Shown piece after piece: positions 6,384 through 12,097 of a DNA stretch of 12,097 bases (position 1 is its first letter; each line of letters opens with the position of its first letter). The stretch covers positions 1 through 12,097 of the forward strand of contig JAKFWE010000101.1 of NCBI GenBank assembly GCA_021732895.1, written 5' to 3'. The notes under the pieces were generated by a model. That model searched no databases and was not told the origin of the DNA. It worked only from the letters and a program-made list of their open reading frames with translations. The DNA comes from Allobosea sp. (GTDB lineage: Bacteria > Pseudomonadota > Alphaproteobacteria > Rhizobiales > Beijerinckiaceae). Both the position numbers and the translations under genes were made by a program.

Positions 6384-8111
6384 TCAGCTTCCCCGCAGCC
6401 GCGAGACCAGCTCCTCCAGCCCCGGCTCGCGGCGCGGCCCGCCTTCCGGCGTCGATCCGGCCATCGCCGGCAACTCGGCCGGCGGCAGCGTCGCGAAGCG
6501 CATGCGCATGGCCGTCGCCACGCCTTCGCCGAAGGCGATCGCCTCGCGATTGCCGATCGAGGACAGGAAGTTGATCGTGCTCGCCGAGGCGTCGGCGATC
6601 GCGGCGCGGATGATCTGCTGGTCGCGGTCGTTCGCCAGGCGCATCGCGAAGATCGTCGAGCACTGCGACAGGATGGTCGGGTCGAGTTCCCCCGGCCGCT
6701 GCGTCACCACCCCGAGATAGGCGCCGTATTTGCGCCCTTCCTTGGCGATCCGGGCGATCGCCTGGCGGGTCGGCGCGAAGCCGAGCGCGTGGTCGGAGGG
6801 CACATAGCGATGCGCCTCCTCGCACAGCAGCAGGATTTCATAGCCGCCCTGGCTGCCCATCGCGAGATTGAAGGCGATGCGCGCGAGCACCGAGGCGACG
6901 GCGTTGACCACCTCCGACGGCAGGCCGGCGAGCTGGAACACCGTGATCGGCCGGCCATATTGCGGAATGCGGAAGATGTGGCCGACGACCGGCGCCATGC
7001 TCTCGATCATGTTGGCGCGCGCGAACATGAACTGATAGCGCGGATCGGCGTAGAGGCCCTCGATGCGGACTTTCAGGGAGCGCAGCGAGGCCCGCGGAAA
7101 CCTAGCCTCATGCAGGCCGACCAGTTCGTCGATGGCCGCCAGCGCATCGACGATCCGGTAGGGTGCGGGCAGATCGGCCGGTATCGGCGCGCCGTCGGCG
7201 CCGCGCCGCGGCGCGCCGGGATCGAGCGGGCGCTTCAGAACGGTCGCGTTGAGGTCGCGCGAGATATCCTGGTTCGCCGGCATGCGGTAGCGCCCGCGCG
7301 CCATCGCGATGACTTCACGCAGGATGTCGTTCTCGTCGTCGAGCGCCGGGCGGCCGCGAAACACGACGTCGGAGAACTCCTCGAACTGGAACATCCAGAA
7401 TGGCAGGTCGAGCCCTGCGGCGTCGATCGTCAGGGCCGCGTCGGGAAAGGCGTGCGCATATTCGTTGTGCGGATCGAGAACCAGCACCCTCAGCTTAGGT
7501 CGGGCCTGGATCGCCTTGCGCAGCAGCAGCGCCACCGCGCTCGACTTGCCGACGCCCGTCGTTCCGACCAGCGCGAAATGCCGGGACAGCATCGCGTCGA
7601 TGCTGATCGTCGCCGGAATGCTGGAATCCTGCGTCAGGGCCCCGATCGCGACGCCGGCCCTCGCCCCGAGATCGTGGATCACCGCAAGATCGCCGGCGCG
7701 GATGCGGTGCGCCGCCGCCCCGATCGGCGGATAGATCGAAATGCCATTGCGGAAGATCGCCTTGTCGCGAGCCCCTTCGACGACCTCGCCGAGCAGCTCG
7801 ACTTCGACATGCACGGCGTTTTCCGAGTTGTCCTCCCAGACCGGCTTGACCGCGCGCATCTCGTAGACGAGGCCGACGACTCGGGTCGCGCCGAGGTTGA
7901 TCGAGATCATCTTGCCGATCGCCCAGGCGTCCGGGCTCGCGCCGCCGCTCTCCAGCGTCGCGCTGATCGTCGCGCGCGCGCCGCTGCAGGCGACGACGCG
8001 GCCGAGCACGCGGTCGGTGGGCTGCAAGGGGTCGCGCCGGTCGGGCGCGGCGTCACGCTCGTGAGAGCCGCTCTTCACTGCAAGCTGCACGTCTGGCCCA
8101 TCCGCTGCCAT
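6384..8111 (-). CDS. HerA-like hexameric ATPase (DUF87 family)
   Basis: HerA-type ATPases are FtsK-superfamily ring motors that translocate DNA, usually with the nuclease NurA. The 575-residue protein has an N-terminal beta-rich HAS-barrel-like region (about 34-165), Walker A GTTGVGKSS (183-191), VLDPHNEY after the first core strand (211-218), Walker B YEILLLCEEAHRYVP (424-438) with the catalytic Glu pair, VVTQRP (468-473, polar sensor) and RLANDRDQQI (491-500), the place of the conserved arginine. Residues 1-33 are polar and may not belong: the ATG at 8111 has no convincing ribosome-binding site, and a GTG at 8078 is another option. No NurA-like gene is in view, so it may act alone or with a partner elsewhere. 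Homologues are common as single genes in related bacteria. A role in DNA repair, or as a defence motor, cannot be decided here. Confidence 0.9.
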   Translation of the reverse strand: MAADGPDVQLAVKSGSHERDAAPDRRDPLQPTDRVLGRVVACSGARATISATLESGGASPDAWAIGKMISINLGATRVVGLVYEMRAVKPVWEDNSENAVHVEVELLGEVVEGARDKAIFRNGISIYPPIGAAAHRIRAGDLAVIHDLGARAGVAIGALTQDSSIPATISIDAMLSRHFALVGTTGVGKSSAVALLLRKAIQARPKLRVLVLDPHNEYAHAFPDAALTIDAAGLDLPFWMFQFEEFSDVVFRGRPALDDENDILREVIAMARGRYRMPANQDISRDLNATVLKRPLDPGAPRRGADGAPIPADLPAPYRIVDALAAIDELVGLHEARFPRASLRSLKVRIEGLYADPRYQFMFARANMIESMAPVVGHIFRIPQYGRPITVFQLAGLPSEVVNAVASVLARIAFNLAMGSQGGYEILLLCEEAHRYVPSDHALGFAPTRQAIARIAKEGRKYGAYLGVVTQRPGELDPTILSQCSTIFAMRLANDRDQQIIRAAIADASASTINFLSSIGNREAIAFGEGVATAMRMRFATLPPAELPAMAGSTPEGGPRREPGLEELVSRLRGS

Positions 8112-8312
8112 GGCTTTGATCCGAGGAGCCTAGGACGCAGCGGTTACCGTTTGACTGACGCGCGCCCGCGACCGGCCAGAGCCGTCGGATGCGGTTAGCA
8201 AATCGCCAATGTTTCGGGCCGGCCCCCGCGTTTCGCGCATGCGGCCGCCCCGTCCGCCGGGCGGGCGCGGGAGGCATCAGCGGCTCTGCTCGCGCCGATC
8301 AATCTTCGTGAC

Positions 8313-8341
8313 TTGAGGGCGCCCCGGCAGCGGGCTATCCA
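8313..8341 (+). promoter_or_regulatory. pdxJ: Candidate pdxJ promoter
   Basis: TTGAGG (8313-8318) and TATCCA (8336-8341) are 17 bases apart and would start transcription about 20 bases before the pdxJ ATG, leaving just room for the AAGGGGGG ribosome-binding site. The remainder of the 255-base divergent gap (8112-8312) is GC-rich and shows no other clear signal; no good promoter for the HerA-like gene was found. Confidence 0.4.
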
Positions 8342-8366
8342 GCGCTGGACGAAGGGGGGGCGCGCG

Positions 8367-9119
8367 ATGCCGGCAGGCCGCTTGAGACTTGGCGTGAACA
8401 TCGATCACGTCGCGACCGTCCGCAACGCCCGCGGCGGCGCGGGGCCCGATCCGGTGCGCGCCGCGCAGCTCGCGATCGCGGCCGGCGCCGATGGGATCAC
8501 CGCCCACCTGCGCGAGGACAGACGCCATGTCCGCGACGCCGACATGGAGCGGCTGGCGGCGGAACTGACCAGGCCGCTGAATTTCGAGATGGGGGCGACC
8601 GACGAGATGATCGCGCTCGCCGCGAGGCTCAAACCGCACGCCGCCTGCCTCGTGCCGGAAAAGCGCGAGGAGCGCACCACGGAGGGCGGGCTCGACGTCG
8701 TCGGGCAGCACAATGCGCTGGCTCCGCGCATCGAGATGCTGCGCGCCGCCGGCTGCCGCGTTTCGCTGTTCATCGAGGCCGACGAGGCGCCGATCGCCAT
8801 GGCGGCTCGCCTGGGCGCGCCGGTGGTGGAGTTGCACACCGGAAGCTGGTGCCACGCGGTCGCCGACGGCGACGACGCCAGGGCTGAGGCCGAGTTCCGG
8901 CGCCTGCGGCATGGCGCGGCCTTCGCCGCCTCGCTGGGTCTCGAGGTCCATGCCGGCCATGGGCTCGACTACCGGACGGCGCGCCGGCTCGCGGGCGTCG
9001 CCGCGTTCGTCGAGTTCAACATCGGTCATTTCCTGGTCGGCGAGGCCATCTTCGTGGGCCTGCCGCAGGCGCTGGCCACCATGCGGCAGGCCATGGACGA
9101 AGGCCGCGCCGCCGCGTAA
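8367..9119 (+). CDS. pdxJ: Pyridoxine 5'-phosphate synthase
   Basis: PdxJ closes the pyridoxine ring from 1-deoxyxylulose 5-phosphate and 3-amino-2-oxopropyl phosphate in vitamin B6 synthesis. The 250-residue TIM barrel shows all family landmarks: GVNIDHVATVRNAR (9-22), ITAHLREDRRH (44-54) with His47, LNFEMG (71-76) with Glu74, LVPEKREERTTEGGLDV (95-111), ELHTGSW (155-161), HAGHGL (195-200) with His198, and EFNIGHFLVGEAIFVGL (216-232). The ATG at 8367 is preferred over a TTG at 8313 because AAGGGGGG lies seven bases upstream and the conserved protein begins there. It is followed after nine bases by acpS, the classical pdxJ-acpS pair. Confidence 0.97.
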   Translation: MPAGRLRLGVNIDHVATVRNARGGAGPDPVRAAQLAIAAGADGITAHLREDRRHVRDADMERLAAELTRPLNFEMGATDEMIALAARLKPHAACLVPEKREERTTEGGLDVVGQHNALAPRIEMLRAAGCRVSLFIEADEAPIAMAARLGAPVVELHTGSWCHAVADGDDARAEAEFRRLRHGAAFAASLGLEVHAGHGLDYRTARRLAGVAAFVEFNIGHFLVGEAIFVGLPQALATMRQAMDEGRAAA

Positions 9120-9128
9120 AGCCGGCCG

Positions 9129-9530
9129 ATGATCCTCGGAATCGGCTCCGATCTCTGCGACATCGACCGCATCGCCCGCTCGCTCGAGCGCTTCGGCGAG
9201 CGCTTCACGCACCGTATCTTCACCGAGGGCGAACGCCGGAAATCGGACCGGCGCGCGGCCCGCGCCGCCTCCTACGCCCGCCGCTTCGCCGCCAAGGAGG
9301 CCTGCGCCAAGGCGCTCGGCACCGGCCTGCGCGCCGGCGTGTTCTGGCGCGACATGGAGGTGGTCAACCTGCCGGGCGGCGCGCCGACATTGCGGCTGAG
9401 CGGCGGCGCGGCCGCGCGCCTGGCCGGGATGCTTCCAGCGGGCCACGAGGCGGTGATCCATGTCTCGCTGACCGACGACCCGCCGATGGCGCAGGCCTTC
9501 GTGGTGATCGAGGCGCGGCCCCTGCGCTAG
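9129..9530 (+). CDS. acpS: Holo-[acyl-carrier-protein] synthase
   Basis: AcpS transfers 4'-phosphopantetheine from coenzyme A to acyl carrier protein, activating fatty acid synthesis. The 133-residue length is typical. GIGSDLCDIDRI (4-15) carries Asp8, and RRFAAKEACAKALGTG (51-66) carries Glu57; these are the two magnesium-binding residues of the family. It starts nine bases after pdxJ with only a weak ribosome-binding site, so co-transcription and perhaps coupled translation are likely. Its TAG stop shares the palindromic CTAG (9527-9530) with the stop of a small gene on the other strand. In many rhizobial genomes lepB and rnc follow acpS; they do not here. Confidence 0.96.
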   Translation: MILGIGSDLCDIDRIARSLERFGERFTHRIFTEGERRKSDRRAARAASYARRFAAKEACAKALGTGLRAGVFWRDMEVVNLPGGAPTLRLSGGAAARLAGMLPAGHEAVIHVSLTDDPPMAQAFVVIEARPLR

Positions 9531-9694
9531 CGCCTGAAGGCGTCCGGCCAGAAGCCGCCGCGCTCCAGCATGACGATCAGCACGATCACGGCCAGCGTGG
9601 CGGCGAGGGTCACGAGCCTGGCGTTCCATGGCGCGCCACGGCCGATGAGCCAGATCAGCGTCACGCCGGCGAGGACGGGGATCAGGATTTCCAT
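9527..9694 (-). CDS. Small two-helix membrane protein (55 aa), hypothetical
   Basis: This short frame encodes 55 residues beginning MEILIPVLAG and ending GGFWPDAFRR. Two hydrophobic segments (about 3-17 and 28-43) are separated by a short basic loop (IGRGAPWNAR), as in small inner-membrane proteins. Nearly every codon ends in G or C (exceptions are few, such as the first GAA), the bias of true genes in this window. It is convergent with acpS, and the two TAG stops overlap in one CTAG. The ribosome-binding site is weak. Upstream, 57-81 bases before the start, is a GGAAC-N16-TGTT that nearly matches an EcfG stress promoter on this strand. I do not recognise the protein. Being antisense to nothing, it is a plausible real gene, but a chance frame cannot be excluded. 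Confidence 0.6.
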   Translation of the reverse strand: MEILIPVLAGVTLIWLIGRGAPWNARLVTLAATLAVIVLIVMLERGGFWPDAFRR

Positions 9695-9748
9695 GACGCC
9701 AGCCTAGCCGATCCGCAGCGTCGATGCACCTGTCGGGCGAGCCGATGG

Positions 9749-9773
9749 GGAACAGAACGCCTTTGGCGACGTT
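9749..9773 (+). promoter_or_regulatory. EcfG-type general stress response promoter
   Basis: GGAAC (9749-9753), 16 bases, then CGTT (9770-9773) is an exact match to the alphaproteobacterial general-stress sigma factor (EcfG / sigma-E1 / RpoE4) consensus GGAAC-N16-17-CGTT. It lies 72 bases upstream of the ATG of the DUF892 gene, giving a leader of about 65 bases. DUF892 proteins are typical members of such stress regulons, so sequence and context agree. Confidence 0.8.
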
Positions 9774-9845
9774 CCTCGACAGACCGTCGGCGCCCGGAGC
9801 GCCGGCTCGGCCAGCAACCCCGAAATCTCCAGGAGGAGCAAGGCA

Positions 9846-10349
9846 ATGGGTCTGTTTTCCAAGGATATCAAGACGATGGACGATCTCTTCGTCCACACCC
9901 TGCAAGACATCTATTATGCCGAGCAGCAGATTCACAAGTCGCTGCCGAAGATGATCGAGAAGGCGACCGAGCCGGCGTTGAAGCAGGGTCTCGAGGCGCA
10001 TCGCGGCGAGACCGCCGGGCATATCAAGCGCCTCGAGCAGGTGTTCAGGCAGCATGGCGCGGAGGTGAAGGCGGTGAACTGCCCCGCCATCGACGGAATC
10101 CTGGAGGAGGCCGACGAACTCGCCGGCGAAATCGCCGACAAGAAGGTGCTCGACGCCGGCATCATCGCCGCCGCGCAGGCCGTGGAGCATTACGAGATCA
10201 CGCGCTACGGCACGTTGGTGGCCTGGGCCAAGCAGCTCGGCCGGGCCGATTGCGCCGCCTTGCTGCAGCAGAATCTCGACGAGGAATTCGCGGCCGACGG
10301 CAAGCTCACCAAGCTTGCGGAGGGCGGCGTGAACCGCAAGGCCGCCTGA
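9846..10349 (+). CDS. DUF892 (YciE/YciF-like) ferritin-like stress protein
   Basis: The 167-residue, mostly helical protein matches the YciE/YciF family, whose structures show a ferritin-like four-helix bundle that may bind a di-metal centre. Signatures are DLFVHTLQDIYYAEQQIHKSLPK (13-35), the helix with HRGETAGHIKRLEQVF (52-67), AQAVEHYEITRYGTL (110-124), and the last helix with LDEEFAADGKLT. Acidic and histidine residues at 26, 55, 59, 114, 115 and 147 are candidate metal ligands. GGAGGAG precedes the ATG by 6-7 bases. An EcfG promoter lies upstream and a strong hairpin terminator downstream, so it looks like a single-gene general-stress transcript. The family is induced by osmotic, desiccation or oxidative stress in various bacteria; its biochemical activity is not established. 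Confidence 0.93.
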   Translation: MGLFSKDIKTMDDLFVHTLQDIYYAEQQIHKSLPKMIEKATEPALKQGLEAHRGETAGHIKRLEQVFRQHGAEVKAVNCPAIDGILEEADELAGEIADKKVLDAGIIAAAQAVEHYEITRYGTLVAWAKQLGRADCAALLQQNLDEEFAADGKLTKLAEGGVNRKAA

Positions 10350-10373
10350 CGACGGGGGCGCGTCACGACAGCG

Positions 10374-10404
10374 ACGCCGCCGCGGCCATGCCGTGGCGGC
10401 GTTT
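10374..10404 (+). terminator. Terminator of the DUF892 gene
   Basis: ACGCCGCCGCGGC (10374-10386), a CAT loop, and GCCGTGGCGGCGT (10390-10402) form a 13-bp stem with a single G-T pair, 24 bases after the DUF892 stop, followed by a short TTTGT. The stem is very stable, the T-run short. It lies between convergent genes, and could also block transcripts from the minus strand although no T-run follows there. Confidence 0.65.
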
Positions 10405-10432
10405 GTCCGCGCCGATCCCGCGGCTCCGCGGC

Positions 10433-10546
10433 TCAGACCGGATTCCCGGGATCGCCGGGCGGCACGACGGGCGGCTTGTCCTTGCGCAGGCCGCGCGCCC
10501 AGAAGGCCGCCGCCGCCAGCCCGAACGGGATGGCGGCGATCAGCAT
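10433..10546 (-). CDS. Small one-helix membrane protein (37 aa or more), hypothetical
   Basis: From the ATG at 10546 the frame encodes 37 residues: a hydrophobic helix (MLIAAIPFGLAAAAFWARG) followed by a Lys-containing, Pro/Gly-rich tail that ends GDPGNPV. The frame is open upstream, and IDSWILAL directly before the ATG completes a full membrane helix, so the true start may be earlier: an ACG at 10576 just after CCGGAG, or a CTG at 10600 that overlaps the stop of the upstream gene as CTGA (about 55 residues). No ATG, GTG or TTG lies between 10546 and the upstream gene. Codons end in G/C almost throughout from 10576 on, supporting coding. It is probably co-transcribed with the basic protein gene just upstream. 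I do not recognise it. Confidence 0.5.
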   Translation of the reverse strand: MLIAAIPFGLAAAAFWARGLRKDKPPVVPPGDPGNPV

Positions 10547-10596
10547 CAGCGCGAGGATCCAGCTGTCGATCGGCGTGGCTCCGGTTGCCGGTCGCT

Positions 10597-10830
10597 TCAG
10601 GCGGACGACGCCGGCGCGGCGGATTTCCGCTTCGCGGCTTTCGGCTTGACCTCCGGCGGCGGCTCGGCCGCGGCCCGGGCGAGGCGCAGCGCCTTCAGGG
10701 CGTCGATCTTCTTGCGCGCGGCGGCCTCCTCGGCGGCGATGCGACCGCTGGATTTCTGCTTTTCGCGCGGCGCTTCCTGCACGCTGTGAACGTCATGCCA
10801 GGCGCGCGGCCCGCGAGATTCCCCTGCCAT
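10597..10830 (-). CDS. Small basic Ala/Lys-rich protein (77 aa), hypothetical
   Basis: A 77-residue protein (78 if the adjacent ATG at 10833 is used; AGGAG is three bases from the first ATG and six from the second, so the second is preferred). The N-terminal part has SRGPRAWHDVHSVQEAPREKQKSSGR, which looks ordered and conserved in style. The middle (about 28-52) is a charged helix with IAAEEAAARKKIDALKALRLA and coiled-coil character. The tail is Pro/Lys/Ala-rich and probably disordered. There is no signal peptide or membrane segment. It resembles short uncharacterised cytoplasmic proteins I have seen in rhizobial genomes, but no function can be assigned. The good ribosome-binding site and codon bias support a real gene. 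The 95-base gap upstream (10834-10928) holds no clear promoter. Confidence 0.75.
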   Translation of the reverse strand: MAGESRGPRAWHDVHSVQEAPREKQKSSGRIAAEEAAARKKIDALKALRLARAAAEPPPEVKPKAAKRKSAAPASSA

Positions 10831-10928
10831 CATCTTCTCCTGTCGACGAACGGACGACTGTCGCGGAGCTTACGCCCGAATGCCGCGCCATGCGAGCGGA
10901 CATCGCGCCAGGCTTCGGCCGGCGCCCG

Positions 10929-11669
10929 TCAGAACAGCAGCGTCGCCCCCGAAGCCGCCAGCACCGCCCCCATCATCCGCCGGAACGCCTTGTCGTCGAG
11001 TCTGCCATAGAGGCGCCAGCCCAGCCAGGTTCCCAGCGCCAGCGGCGGCAGGGCGAGGGCGAGCAGCAGCAGGCCGAAGGCATCCACCGCGACGAAGCCG
11101 AGCAGCGCGATGGTCACGACATTGGCGATCAGGATGAAGGGCTGGTAGACCCCGCGCGCCGTCTCCTTCGGCCAGCCGCGCAACTGCGTCCAGATCGTCG
11201 GGAGCACGCCGGAATAGCCGGCGAGTCCGCCCAGGACGCCGCCGAGCAGTCCGACCGTCCCATCGGCCATCCGGCCGCCGTGACGCAACGCCGGCAGGCG
11301 CGGCGCCGCCAGCGCATAAAGCCCGTAGACCAGCAGGAACGCTCCGATGGCGAGCTTGATCGCGCCGAGATCGGCATGGGCGAGCGCCGCCACGCCGATC
11401 GGCACTCCGATGACGCCGCCGAGCGCGAAGGGCCTCAGCCTGCCCCAGTCGATCTGCCGGCGCATCGGCCAGACCAGGGTGGTGTGGATCAGCGTCGCGC
11501 AGACCACGGCGAGCATGGTGGTGTGCAGCGGCGAGAGCGCATGCAGCCAGATCGCCGAGGCCGCCAGCGCGAAGGCGAACCCCGCCCCGCCGGCCGCGAT
11601 CGCGCCGACGAAGGCTCCGAGCCAGAGCACGGCCAGGATCTGCGGCGTCAGCCCGGCGAGCAGGCTCAT
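10929..11669 (-). CDS. TauE/SafE-family membrane permease
   Basis: The 246-residue protein is very hydrophobic, with about eight predicted membrane helices in two similar halves, as in the TauE/SafE (DUF81) family of putative anion exporters. Typical features are an early small-residue helix with GAFVGAIAAGGAGFAFALA (18-36), a conserved short polar loop at RRQIDWGRLRPFALGGVIGVPIG, and the second-half counterpart GGVLGGLAGYSGVLPTIWTQLRGWPKE. Members transport sulphite, sulpho-acetate or other small organic anions; the substrate here is not visible. It starts 19 bases after the stop of the hydratase-like gene and is probably co-transcribed with it, which hints at an organic acid as substrate. 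The ribosome-binding site is weak. No terminator with a T-run was seen after it. Confidence 0.9.
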   Translation of the reverse strand: MSLLAGLTPQILAVLWLGAFVGAIAAGGAGFAFALAASAIWLHALSPLHTTMLAVVCATLIHTTLVWPMRRQIDWGRLRPFALGGVIGVPIGVAALAHADLGAIKLAIGAFLLVYGLYALAAPRLPALRHGGRMADGTVGLLGGVLGGLAGYSGVLPTIWTQLRGWPKETARGVYQPFILIANVVTIALLGFVAVDAFGLLLLALALPPLALGTWLGWRLYGRLDDKAFRRMMGAVLAASGATLLF

Positions 11670-11688
11670 GATGCGGCCGGCATCGCGT

Positions 11689-12097
11689 TCAGATCACTTC
11701 CTGCGTCTTGTCGTCGGTCTCGCCATAGCGCCGCAGCGTGGCTGGCCGGGTCCCGGCGTAGAGCGCTTCGATTCCCGGCGCGATTCTGGCGTTCTCACGC
11801 TCGAACAGGCTCTGCCCGGTCAGGTCGCTCTCGACCAGGAAGGGCCCGAAGCGCGCGACGTCGAGCACCCAGACCGCCTGCGCCAGACCGAGTTCCTCGC
11901 GCCAGTAGACGCCCGGCACCGCCTTGATGCCGCGGCCGAGCAGCGCGCCGGTGCCGTAGCCGACGGTGGTCAGGTAGATCGCAGTGTTGGGCACGAAGAC
12001 CTCGCGATAGACCTGCGAGGTCATGCCGCCCTTGCCTATGATGATGTTGCAGCCCGACAGCCTGAACCAGCCGTCGAGCCATTTGGCGAAGCGGAAC
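11689..12097 (-). CDS. Class I fumarase / L-tartrate dehydratase beta-type hydratase, 5' end cut
   Basis: The frame is open from the right edge to the TGA at 11689-11691 and shows 135 residues; the N-terminal third or so lies outside. It matches the C-terminal (Fumerase_C / TtdB) swivelling domain: a conserved IIIGKGGM like the GKGN of FumA, then a hydrophobic strand followed by VGYGTGALLGRGIKAV, VYWREELGLAQAVWVLDV and FGPFLVESDLTGQSLF, which align in order with FumA's IGGPAAVLAQGSIKSL, YPELGMEAIWKIEV and FPAFILVDDKGNDFF. This domain works with an iron-sulphur alpha subunit or domain to hydrate or dehydrate small hydroxy acids. Whether this is a separate beta subunit or the tail of a fused enzyme cannot be seen. 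An internal ATG (12022-12024) is not the start because the homology begins before it. The substrate is unknown. Confidence 0.82.
   Translation of the reverse strand, partial: FRFAKWLDGWFRLSGCNIIIGKGGMTSQVYREVFVPNTAIYLTTVGYGTGALLGRGIKAVPGVYWREELGLAQAVWVLDVARFGPFLVESDLTGQSLFERENARIAPGIEALYAGTRPATLRRYGETDDKTQEVI

Noticed and set aside
4271..8198. Very long plus-strand open frames (4271-6574 and 5985-8198, over 730 codons each)
   Set aside because: They are antisense to rel, rpoZ and the HerA-like gene, which have unambiguous conserved motifs. In GC-rich DNA the opposite strand of a real gene often lacks stops. The translations show no family motif.
8313..8366. TTG start giving PdxJ 18 extra residues
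   Set aside because: The ATG at 8367 has a strong AAGGGGGG and matches the family N-terminus; the TTG instead fits a -35 box.
9724..9954. 76-codon plus frame across the DUF892 start
   Set aside because: It overlaps the EcfG promoter and leader and then runs out of frame inside the DUF892 gene; no ribosome-binding site or motif.
10890..11927. 345-codon plus-strand frame opposite the permease and hydratase
   Set aside because: Arg/Gln/Ala-rich antisense shadow of the TauE/SafE gene, which has clear membrane helices.
1..12097. Defence island, toxin-antitoxin pair, prophage or CRISPR
   Set aside because: Apart from a lone HerA-like ATPase and an NYN-domain protein, which are both in housekeeping context and not adjacent, there are no effectors, integrases, tRNA-flanking sites or spaced repeats.

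Overview
The window is GC-rich and tightly packed, with almost every codon ending in G or C. It looks like a chromosomal housekeeping segment from an alphaproteobacterium, most likely of the order Hyphomicrobiales (Rhizobiales). The evidence is the style of the Rel, SmpB, PdxJ and omega proteins, a textbook alphaproteobacterial general-stress (EcfG-type) promoter at 9749-9773, and clustered GANTC (CcrM-type) sites. I cannot fix the genus from sequence alone. No RNA gene, CRISPR array, insertion sequence, phage gene or origin was seen.

Layout. Positions 1-2012 (+): the 3' part of dapA (lysine biosynthesis), a PaiB-family FMN-binding protein, and smpB (trans-translation), with the last two overlapping as ATGA. 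Positions 2031-8111 (-), in transcription order from the right: a HerA-like hexameric ATPase, rpoZ (RNA polymerase omega), the bifunctional (p)ppGpp enzyme Rel/SpoT, pyrE (pyrimidine synthesis) and a LabA/DUF88-type NYN-domain putative ribonuclease. A strong intrinsic terminator at 5823-5848 separates rpoZ from rel. Positions 8367-9530 (+): pdxJ and acpS. Positions 9527-10833: two very short membrane-protein ORFs, a DUF892 (YciE/YciF) ferritin-like stress protein with its own EcfG promoter and terminator, and a short basic hypothetical protein. Positions 10929-12097 (-): a TauE/SafE-type permease preceded by the C-terminal part of a class I fumarase / L-tartrate dehydratase beta-type hydratase that runs off the right edge.

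How the genes fit together. The left two thirds is core metabolism and stress signalling: ribosome rescue (SmpB), a probable RNase (NYN), omega plus Rel (the stringent response machinery) and nucleotide, lysine, pyridoxal-phosphate and ACP cofactor synthesis. The right third is more variable: small membrane proteins, a general-stress DUF892 protein, and a possible organic-acid hydratase/transporter pair. I found no convincing new multi-gene system. The best leads are the EcfG promoter with a near-match on the opposite strand, the unannotated small membrane proteins, a triple GANTC cluster upstream of smpB, and a HerA ATPase with no NurA partner in view.
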